From: Microbacterium sp. C5A9
Lineage (GTDB): Bacteria; Actinomycetota; Actinomycetes; Actinomycetales; Microbacteriaceae
Direction: 5' to 3'
Assembly (NCBI RefSeq): GCF_022627955.1
Contig: NZ_JABXGD010000008.1
Coordinates: 62,001-126,000 of the forward strand
Length of the DNA stretch: 64,000 nt
The notes beneath the pieces are model-generated. The model did not search any database. It was given only the letters and a program-made list of their open reading frames with translations, and was not told the origin of the DNA. This document shows, in pieces, positions 54,061 through 64,000 of this stretch. How positions within the stretch are numbered: the first letter of the stretch is position 1; every line of letters starts with the position of its first letter. A program made the position numbers and the translations under genes.

Positions 54061-54852
54061 TCACACGCCGACGTGCTTCTCGAAGCGGATGATCGCCGCG
54101 AACTCGTCGACCACGAGGCTCGCGCCTCCGACGAGTGCACCGTCGACATCGGGCTCACGCATGAAGCTGGCGATGTTCGCCGACTTGACCGACCCGCCGT
54201 AGAGGACGCGGGTGCGCGCCGCCGCCTCGTCGCCGAGGACCTTCGCGATCACACCGCGCAGCGCGGCGCAGACGTCCTGCGCCTGCTGGGGCGTGGCGGC
54301 CTGACCCGAGCCGATGGCCCAGACGGGCTCGTACGCCACGACGATGTCGGCATCCTTCGACAGCCCCTGCAGGGCGGCCTCCAGCTGGCTCTCCGGCACG
54401 GCGCTGGCGCCGAACTTCTCGAGGTCCTCTGCGGTCTCGCCGACGCAGATGACCGGCGACAGACCGTGCTTCAGCGCGGCCTTCGTCTTGGCAGCGACGA
54501 CCTCATCCGACTCCGCGTGGTACTCACGACGCTCGGAGTGGCCGATGATGACGTACTTCGCGTCGAGCTTGGCGAGGAACGCACCCGACACCTCACCGGT
54601 GTAGGCACCGGAGTCGTGAGCCGAGATGTCCTGCGCACCCAGCGCGAACGGGATCTTGTCCGCGTCGATCAGCGTCTGCACGCTGCGGATGTCGGTGAAC
54701 GGCGGGAACACCGCGACCTCGACGGAGCCGTCCTCGTGCTTGGCGTCCTTCAGCGTCCAGTGCAGCTTCTGCACGAACGCGACCGCCTGCAGGTGGTCGA
54801 GGTTCATCTTCCAGTTTCCCGCGATCAGCGGGGTACGGGCGTTCATGCCCAT
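54061..54852 (-). CDS. tpiA: Triose-phosphate isomerase
   Basis: A 263-residue TIM. NWKMN at 13-17 supplies the active-site Lys/Asn, GHSERR near 102-107 gives the His, the [11 protein letters not shown] motif near 173-183 the Glu, and GGSVKSAN near 222-229 binds phosphate. Two ATGs are possible, 54852 and 54846; GGAGG fits the first better, while the second overlaps the pgk stop as ATGA. Either changes only two residues. Confidence 0.97.
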   Translation of the reverse strand: MGMNARTPLIAGNWKMNLDHLQAVAFVQKLHWTLKDAKHEDGSVEVAVFPPFTDIRSVQTLIDADKIPFALGAQDISAHDSGAYTGEVSGAFLAKLDAKYVIIGHSERREYHAESDEVVAAKTKAALKHGLSPVICVGETAEDLEKFGASAVPESQLEAALQGLSKDADIVVAYEPVWAIGSGQAATPQQAQDVCAALRGVIAKVLGDEAAARTRVLYGGSVKSANIASFMREPDVDGALVGGASLVVDEFAAIIRFEKHVGV

Positions 54853-56057
54853 CCGAGCACCTCCAGGCCGGGTAGTTTCTTGCCCTCGAGGAACTCGAGG
54901 CTGGCGCCGCCACCGGTCGAGATGTGACCGAAGCGATCGTCGGCGAATCCGAGCTGACGCACCGCCGCGGCGGAGTCCCCGCCGCCGACGACGCTCAGGC
55001 CGTCGACCTCGGTGAGCGCCTGTGCGACGGTCTTGGTGCCGTGCGCGAACGCCGGGAACTCGAACACACCCATCGGGCCGTTCCAGAACACCGTCTTCGA
55101 TCCGCGGATGACCTCCGCGAACCGGGCCGCGGTCTCGGGGCCGATGTCGAGCCCGATGCCGGATGCGCCGAACGCGGTGCTCTCGATCGCGTCGGCGGAC
55201 GTGACCTCATGGTCGGCATCCGCCGAGAACGACGATGCCACCACGACATCGGTCGGGAGCACGAGCTCCACGCCGCGCTTCTCGGCTTCGGCGATGTAGC
55301 CGCGGACGGTCTCGAGCTGGTCCTCTTCGAGAAGGCTGGACGCCACGGCGTGACCCTGTGCCTTCAGGAAGGTGAACAGCATGCCGCCGCCGACGAGGAT
55401 GCGGTCGACGCGCGGGAGCAGGTGCGAGATCACACCGAGCTTGTCGCTCACCTTGGATCCGCCGAGGACGACCGCGTACGGACGCTCGGGGTTCTCGGTG
55501 AGACGGTCGAGCACGTCGAGCTCCGCGGCGATGAGCAGGCCCGCGGCGGACGGCAGCAGTTCGGCGAGGTCGTAGACGCTCGCCTGCTTGCGATGCACGA
55601 CGCCGAAGCCGTCGGAGACGAGCACGTCGCCGAGTTCTGCGAGCTGAGCCGCGAAGGCGCCGCGCTCGGCGTCATCCTTCGAGGTCTCCCCCGGGTTGAA
55701 CCGCAGGTTCTCGATGACGACGATGCCGCCGTCCTCCAGCGAAGCCACGGCCTCCTGAGCCGACTCGCCGACCGTGTCGCGAGCGAACGCGACCGGCTTG
55801 CCGAGCAGCTCCGACAGTCGCTGCGCGACCGGCTCGAGGCTGTACTGCGGGTCGGGCGCACCGTCGGGGCGTCCGAGGTGCGAGCACACGACGACGCGGG
55901 CGCCCGCGTTGATCAGTGCGTTGAGGGTCGGCAGCGAGGCGCGGACACGGCCATCGTCCGTGATGATCCCATCCCGCAGGGGGACGTTGAGATCACAACG
56001 GACGATGACGCGCTTGCCCTCGAGCGACCCCAGTGAATCCAGGGTGCGCAGAGTCAT
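54843..56057 (-). CDS. pgk: Phosphoglycerate kinase
   Basis: A 404-residue [12 protein letters not shown] near 19-27, [11 protein letters not shown] near 56-66, NLRFNPGE near 113, [11 protein letters not shown] near 200-210, NGPMGVFE near 325, and GGGDSAAAV near 355-363. Full length. It overlaps tpiA and follows gap by 10 nt. Confidence 0.98.
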   Translation of the reverse strand: MTLRTLDSLGSLEGKRVIVRCDLNVPLRDGIITDDGRVRASLPTLNALINAGARVVVCSHLGRPDGAPDPQYSLEPVAQRLSELLGKPVAFARDTVGESAQEAVASLEDGGIVVIENLRFNPGETSKDDAERGAFAAQLAELGDVLVSDGFGVVHRKQASVYDLAELLPSAAGLLIAAELDVLDRLTENPERPYAVVLGGSKVSDKLGVISHLLPRVDRILVGGGMLFTFLKAQGHAVASSLLEEDQLETVRGYIAEAEKRGVELVLPTDVVVASSFSADADHEVTSADAIESTAFGASGIGLDIGPETAARFAEVIRGSKTVFWNGPMGVFEFPAFAHGTKTVAQALTEVDGLSVVGGGDSAAAVRQLGFADDRFGHISTGGGASLEFLEGKKLPGLEVLGWA

Positions 56058-56067
56058 GGGAGGTGTC

Positions 56068-57078
<1,011 letters not shown>

Positions 57079-57154
57079 TCAGGTCTCCCTGTTTCTCGTG
57101 CGCGGTGCGCAGCAAAAGTGCATACGCGATGCGCGGGGGTTTTTGGCTGAGATG

Positions 57155-57186
57155 GCGTCCCGACGAGACTGAGCCCGTCGGGACGC
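57155..57186 (-). terminator. Terminator of sodA
   Basis: 11-bp perfect stem (57155-57165 with 57176-57186), 10-nt loop, 7 nt past the sodA stop. Confidence 0.7.
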
Positions 57187-57193
57187 GACCCGA

Positions 57194-57820
57194 TTACGAC
57201 AGTACCAGCAGGCCGTTCGTCTTCTCGCGGGCGACCTCGAACCGCTGGGCGACGTTCTCCCAGTTGGCGATGTTCCAGGCGGCCTTGACGTAGTCGGCCT
57301 TGACGTTCAGGTAGTCGAGGTAGAAGGCGTGCTCCCACATGTCGAGCTGGAACAGCGGCACGGTTCCCTGAGCCGTGTTCGACTGCTGGTCGAACAGCTG
57401 CTGGATGATCAGTCGCTGACCGATCGAGTCCCAGCTGAGCACCGACCAGCCGGAGCCTTGGATGCCGAGCGCGTTGGCGGTGAAGTGCGCCTGGAACTTC
57501 TCGAACGAGCCGAAGAACTCGTCGATGGCGGCCTTGAGCTCGCCCTCGGGCTGTCCGCCGCCGGTCGGCGACAGGTTGGTCCAGAAGATGGAGTGGTTGA
57601 CGTGGCCGCCGAGGTTGAACGCGAGGTCCTTCTCGAGCTTGTTCACGTTGGCCAGGTTGCCGGTCTCACGAGCCTCGGCGAGCTGCTCGAGTGCCGTGTT
57701 CGCGCCCGCGACGTAGGTCGCGTGGTGCTTGTCGTGGTGCAGCTCCATGATCTTGCCGCTGATGTGCGGCTCCAGTGCTGCGAAGTCGTACGGGAGGTCG
57801 GGGAGCGTGTAGGTCGCCAT
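57194..57820 (-). CDS. sodA: Manganese/iron superoxide dismutase
   Basis: A 208-residue SOD from ATG 57820, MATYTLPDLPYDFAALEP. Metal ligands: His in MELHHDKHHATYV near 27, His in VNHSIFW near 79, and Asp/His in DMWEHAFYLDY near 165-169. GGHVNHS and GSGW support the Mn type, common in this group; Fe or cambialistic is possible. The leader is about 78 nt, starting after TAGGAT (minus, 57905-57910). Confidence 0.95.
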   Translation of the reverse strand: MATYTLPDLPYDFAALEPHISGKIMELHHDKHHATYVAGANTALEQLAEARETGNLANVNKLEKDLAFNLGGHVNHSIFWTNLSPTGGGQPEGELKAAIDEFFGSFEKFQAHFTANALGIQGSGWSVLSWDSIGQRLIIQQLFDQQSNTAQGTVPLFQLDMWEHAFYLDYLNVKADYVKAAWNIANWENVAQRFEVAREKTNGLLVLS

Positions 57821-57904
57821 ATCGCTTTCATCCAATCCGCGCCGCGCCGCGGCGCTTGCCGATCCTCCGCGCCACCGAAGTGCGGTGCGGAGCGGACTTA
57901 ACTC

Positions 57905-57910
57905 ATCCTA
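57905..57910 (-). promoter_or_regulatory. -10 element for sodA
   Basis: TAGGAT on the minus strand; expected start near 57898 and a 78-nt leader. Confidence 0.4.
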
Positions 57911-57956
57911 GTGACGACAACGCGTCGTCGACCCTGATCCTTCCCCGATATGACGA

Positions 57957-57990
57957 AGCGAGGCGACCCCTTGACAGGGATCGCCTCGCT
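57957..57990 (-). terminator. Terminator of whiA
   Basis: 14-bp stem including CCCC/AGGG with one mismatch (57957-57970 with about 57976-57990), 16 nt past the whiA stop. Confidence 0.8.
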
Positions 57991-58006
57991 GGTGTCTGCG
58001 GACGTC

Positions 58007-58984
58007 TCAGACGTCGAGTCCGGCGGGGACGGCGGCCTCCGTACCGGGGATGCCCTCCTGCTGCGCACGCTTGTCGGCCATCGCCAGAAGGCGACGGATG
58101 CGACCGGCCACTGCATCCTTGGTCATCGGCGGTTCGGCGTGGTGGCCGAGCTCGTCGAGGCTGGCGTCTCGGTGTGCGAGGCGCAGCTCGCCTGCGACCT
58201 TGAGGTGGTCGGGCACGTCGTCTGCGAGGATCTCGAGGGCGCGCTCGACGCGGGCGCACGCGGCGACCGCCGCCTGCGCGGAACGGCGCAGGTTGGCGTC
58301 GTCGAAGTTGACCAGGCGGTTCACACCGGCGCGCACCTCGCGACGCTGGCGCATCTCCTCCCAGGCGACAGCGGTCTTCTGCGCGCCCATCTCGCTGAGG
58401 ATCGTGCGGATCGCCTCGCCCTCGCGCACCACGACGCGCGGCATGCCGCGCACCTCACGGGCCTTGGCGGCGACGCCCAGACGATGCGCGGCACCCACGA
58501 GGGCCATCGCCGCCTCCGAGGATGGGCACGACACCTCGAGCATCGCGGAGCGGCCGGGCTCACTGAGGGTTCCGGCGGCGAGGAACGCACCTCGCCACAG
58601 TCCGGCGATCTCGGCGCGAGAGCCGGTCGTCAGGCGGTTGGGGAGGCCGCGCACCGGACGGCGACGCTGGTCGAGGAGCCCCGTCTGGCGCGCGAGGGTC
58701 TCGCCCGCGGCGATCACGCGGACCGCCCACCGCGCGCCGTCGTTCGCGGTGCTCGACTGCACCTGGGCGATCTCCGGGCGCACGCCGTAGATCTCAGCGA
58801 GGTCGCGGGCGACGCGCTGGGCGAGCACTTCTGCATCCACCTCGGCCTCGACGGCGACCCGGCCGGCGATCGAGTGCAACCCACCGGCGAACCGGAGGAT
58901 CGATGTGACCTCCGCGACGCGCACCGTGGGGGGTGCATTGCGGATGCTGACTAGCTCAGCCTTGACGTCGGTGGTTAGTGCCAC
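58007..58984 (-). CDS. whiA: DNA-binding protein WhiA
   Basis: A 325-residue WhiA from a GTG at 58984, with GAGGAG upstream. The N-terminal LAGLIDADG-like domain contains [19 protein letters not shown] near 118-136, and the C-terminal helix-turn-helix has [19 protein letters not shown] near 222-240 and [20 protein letters not shown] near 285-304. It works with WhiB as a sporulation activator in Streptomyces and affects division in other Gram-positives. Confidence 0.96.
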   Translation of the reverse strand: MALTTDVKAELVSIRNAPPTVRVAEVTSILRFAGGLHSIAGRVAVEAEVDAEVLAQRVARDLAEIYGVRPEIAQVQSSTANDGARWAVRVIAAGETLARQTGLLDQRRRPVRGLPNRLTTGSRAEIAGLWRGAFLAAGTLSEPGRSAMLEVSCPSSEAAMALVGAAHRLGVAAKAREVRGMPRVVVREGEAIRTILSEMGAQKTAVAWEEMRQRREVRAGVNRLVNFDDANLRRSAQAAVAACARVERALEILADDVPDHLKVAGELRLAHRDASLDELGHHAEPPMTKDAVAGRIRRLLAMADKRAQQEGIPGTEAAVPAGLDV

Positions 58985-59052
58985 GACACTCCTCTACGCT
59001 CACGCGCCGGATCGCGACGCAAACCTCCAGCTTACTCGGATGGAGGCGGTTG

Positions 59053-59925
59053 CTACTCCCGGCCGAGGTCCCGATGCCGCACGTTGACGGCCACTCCGGG
59101 CACCGCTGCGAGGCGGCGCGCGAGCTCCTCGGTCATCGCGACCGAACGATGCTTGCCGCCGGTGCAGCCGATCGCCACCGTCGAATGACTCTTGTTCTCG
59201 CGCTGATATCCCTCGAGGACGGGCGTCAGAGCGGCGGCGTAGGCGTCGAGGAACTCGGCCGCGCCCTCGCGAGACAGCACGTAGTCGCGCACCGACTCGT
59301 CCTGACCGGTCAGCCCACGCAGCTCCTCGTTCCAGAACGGGTTGGGGAGGAATCTCATGTCCGCCACGAGATCCACATCGGTCGGGAGCCCGTACTTGAA
59401 GCCGAAGCTCATCAGCGTCACCCGATGACGCGCGGCGCCCTCTTCGGAGAACAGCTCCGACACCTGCGTGGCGAGCTGGTGGATGTTGAGCGACGACGTG
59501 TCGATCACGAGATCCGCCGCCTCGCGGATCGGTGCGAGCTTCGAACGCTCCGTGCGGATGCCGTCGAGAAGCGTGCCGTCTCCCTGGAGGGGCTGTGGTC
59601 GGCGGACGGCCTCGAAACGGCGCACGAGCACATCGTCCGACGCGTCGAGGAAGAGGATCCGGATCGACCCGCGCGAGCGCAGCGCACGAGTCACGCCGGG
59701 GAAGTCGTCGAAGAGATTGCGCCCTCGGACATCGACCACCGCGGCGATCTTCGGGAGCGACGTGCCGCCCATGTCGGTGAGGTCGAGGAGAGGACGGAGG
59801 ATCTGCGGCGGCAGGTTGTCGACGACGTACCACCCGAGGTCCTCGAGCGCGTTCGCGACCGTCGTGCGTCCTGCGCCCGACATGCCCGTGACGATGAGGA
59901 ACTCGCCTTTGTCCCCGTCAGCCAT
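59053..59925 (-). CDS. rapZ: RNase adapter protein RapZ (YvcJ family)
   Basis: A 290-residue nucleotide-binding protein. Walker [10 protein letters not shown] at 14-22, DNLPPQIL near 36, Walker B-like VVDVRG near 62, [22 protein letters not shown] near 91-112, and the C-terminal [17 protein letters not shown] near 254-270. In E. coli RapZ guides RNase E to GlmZ; the role in Actinobacteria is unknown. Promoter TAGGCT lies at 59954-59959. Confidence 0.95.
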   Translation of the reverse strand: MADGDKGEFLIVTGMSGAGRTTVANALEDLGWYVVDNLPPQILRPLLDLTDMGGTSLPKIAAVVDVRGRNLFDDFPGVTRALRSRGSIRILFLDASDDVLVRRFEAVRRPQPLQGDGTLLDGIRTERSKLAPIREAADLVIDTSSLNIHQLATQVSELFSEEGAARHRVTLMSFGFKYGLPTDVDLVADMRFLPNPFWNEELRGLTGQDESVRDYVLSREGAAEFLDAYAAALTPVLEGYQRENKSHSTVAIGCTGGKHRSVAMTEELARRLAAVPGVAVNVRHRDLGRE

Positions 59926-59953
59926 GGTTGACTCCTTCTCCCCCGCTACGCCA

Positions 59954-59959
59954 AGCCTA
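59954..59959 (-). promoter_or_regulatory. -10 element for rapZ-whiA
   Basis: TAGGCT on the minus strand; leader of about 22 nt with AAGGAG. Confidence 0.5.
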
Positions 59960-59970
59960 GCGACTGCGCG

Positions 59971-61871
59971 CTACCGCGTGGACAGATGCGAGTGGATGTT
60001 CCGCGCGAGGACTGGACCGATCCCCTGAACCTCCTCGATCTCCGCCGGGGCGGCCGACTTGAGAGCCGTGACCGAGCCGAAGTGCTTGAGCAGGACCTTG
60101 ATGCGGGCGGCTCCGAGCCCCGGGACCTCGGCGAGGACCGTGGTGATGTCACCCTTGCGCCGCTTGCGCTGATGGGTGATGGCGAATCGGTGCGCCTCAT
60201 CACGCAGGCGCTGGAGGAGATAGAGGGATTCGCTGGTGCGCGGCAGGATCACGGGGAAGTCCTCCCCGGGCAGCCAGATCTCCTCGAGCCGCTTCGCGAT
60301 GCCGCAGACGGCGATCTCGGTGTGTCCCGCATCGCGGAGGGCCCGTGCGGCGGCCTCGACCTGCGGCTGACCGCCGTCGACGAGCAGCAGCTGGGGCGGG
60401 TAGGCGAAACGCGGCTTGCGCTTGACCTCGGCCACGACCCCCTCCGCGAGTGCGTCCTCGACCGCCTGCTCCTCGGGATCCTGCTCCTCGGGGCGGTCGA
60501 GATAGGCGAGACGACGCCGGAGAACCTGATACATCGAGTCCGTGTCGTCGGTGGTCTCCGCGATGTTGAACGAGCGGTACTGGTCTTTTCGCGGCAGCCC
60601 GTCTTCGAACACCACCATCGACGCGACGACGTTCGTGCCGCCGAGGTGCGAGATGTCGAAGCACTCGATGCGCAGGGGCGCCTCACTCATGCCGAGAGCA
60701 TCCTGCAGGTCGGTCAGAGCCTGGGTGCGCGCGACGTAGTCGCTCGTCCGACGGGTCTTGTAGCGGATCAGCGCCTGCTGCGCGTTGAGCGTGGCGGTGC
60801 GCATGAGATCGGCGCGCTGACCGCGCTGGGCGACCGCGATCTCGACCTTCTTGCCGCGTCGTTCACGCAACCAGACCTCGAGATCGGCAGCGTCGTCCGG
60901 CAGCGTCGGCACGATGATCCGCCGGGGCACATCCTGCGCATCGCCGTACGCTCGCTGGAGCACCTGATCGACGAGATCGGCCGAGGAGATGTCGATCTCC
61001 TTCTCGATCGTCATCGCACGGACTCCGCGCACGCGTCCGCCGCGGATCACGAAATGCTGCACGGCGGCGGCGAGCTCGTCCTCCGCGATCCCGAACAGAT
61101 CGGCATCCTCGTCGCTCGCCAGCACCAGCGCGCTCTTGCCGAGCACGGCCTCGATCGCGGAGAGCTTGTCGCGGTACTTGGCCGCCGCCTCGTAGTCCAT
61201 CGCCGCCGAGGCCGCGAGCATCCGTCGGGTCAGCTCTCGCGTGAACCGCTCATCGCCCCCGGCCATGAACGCGACGAAGTCGTCGACCATGGCGCGATGC
61301 TCCTCGATCGTCACGGTCATCGAGCAGGGGCCGCCGCACTTGCCGATCTGCCCGGGGAAGCAGGGCCGTCCCGTCTGCATCGCCCGCTTGTAGCTCGAGT
61401 CGCTGCACGTGCGGATGGGGAACGCCTTGACCATCAGGTCGATCGTCTCGTGCACCGCCCACACCTTGGGGTACGGGCCGAAGTACCGTGCGCCGGGGAT
61501 CTTGCGGTTCCTGGTCACGATCACCCTCGGCGCTTCGTCGCCGAGGGTGACGGCCATGAACGGATAGGACTTATCGTCCTTGTATCGCACGTTGAAGGGC
61601 GGATCGAACTCCTTGATCCACATGTACTCCAGCTGCAGGGAGTCGACGTCGGTCGGCACGACGGTCCACTCGACGGACGATGCCGTCGTCACCATCCGAC
61701 GGGTGCGCTCGTGCAGGGTGCGCAGCGGGGCGAAGTAGTTCGACAGACGCTGACGGAGGTTCTTCGCCTTGCCCACGTAGAGCACACGCCCGTCGGCGTC
61801 CCTGAACCGATACACGCCCGGGTTGGTCGGTATCTCACCCGCCCGCGGCTTGTACGGGAGCACGTCGGCCA

Positions 61872-61872
<1 letters not shown>
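59971..61872 (-). CDS. uvrC: Excinuclease ABC subunit C
   Basis: A 633-residue UvrC. GIY-YIG domain at about 13-92 (GVYRFRD and [13 protein letters not shown]), a four-Cys group near 155-180 ([28 protein letters not shown], in parts), the UVR motif near 210-245, an RNase H-like nuclease domain (about 380-545) with [12 protein letters not shown] and LLVDGG, and a C-terminal (HhH)2 (about 575-630). It makes both incisions in nucleotide excision repair. The start overlaps the uvrA stop (TGATG). Confidence 0.98.

Positions 61873-64000
<2,128 letters not shown>

Overview
The window is about 64 kb of high-GC actinobacterial chromosome. Gene content (whiA, rbpA, paired clpP1/clpP2, a translational T-box on ileS, the uvrA-uvrC-rapZ-whiA order, the gap-pgk-tpiA-secG-rbpA run) and gene style (GTG starts, many leaderless starts) suggest Microbacteriaceae, probably Microbacterium or a close relative. 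This placement is by inspection only. I see no insertion sequence, prophage, CRISPR array, plasmid function or rRNA. Nearly all of the sequence is housekeeping or ordinary catabolic and transport genes.

Layout. 1-2.9 kb: the 5' end of pabB (minus) diverges from a tight plus-strand trio of DedA membrane protein, APP1-type phosphatase and a conserved glycosylase-like protein. 2.9-7.9 kb (minus): NagZ-like GH3 with an NAD(P)-binding oxidoreductase, two coupled membrane proteins, a flavin monooxygenase and a GNAT. 8-9.8 kb (plus): tRNA-Ala, an AI-2E-family permease and a small acidic protein. 9.8-17.6 kb (minus): an operon of small membrane protein, nadD, acidic membrane protein, rsfS and SDR; then rplU-rpmA, obgE and proB-proA. 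17.8-29.5 kb: a DUF4031 gene, RNase E/G, VKOR, ndk/DUF4233/folC/ileS with its T-box, and a beta-solenoid-like protein. 28-33 kb (minus): a complete peptide-type ABC importer. 33.2-38.1 kb (plus): valS, a small protein and an M3 peptidase. 38.1-42.1 kb (minus): an MFS transporter plus GH78 rhamnosidase. 42.4-51.8 kb (minus): tig, a TPR protein and clpP1-clpP2, then a separately promoted and terminated sorC-deoC-ALDH-half-ALDH cassette, then clpX. After tRNA-Pro (minus) and tRNA-Gly (plus) comes an anchored HExxH protein (plus). 53.4-64 kb (minus): rbpA-secG, tpiA-pgk-gap, sodA, whiA, rapZ, uvrC and 5'-truncated uvrA.

How genes work together. Protein quality control (tig, clpP1P2, clpX) and tRNA charging (ileS, valS) are classic units. 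The deoC cassette fits deoxyribose use: DERA gives acetaldehyde and glyceraldehyde-3-phosphate, and an ALDH oxidises the aldehyde under a SorC-type regulator. Most transcription units are bounded by clear hairpin terminators, several shared by convergent genes.

No wholly new system stands out. The points most worth a second look are: nine start codons preceded by a -10 hexamer at exactly 6 nt; the deoC cassette separating clpP1P2 from clpX; a half-length ALDH without catalytic residues; an 18-bp perfect palindrome upstream of clpX; a LacI-type operator on the rhamnosidase operon with no local regulator; and the HExxH surface protein. No stretch over 300 bases lacks an explanation: the longest gap (27069-27372) holds the T-box leader.
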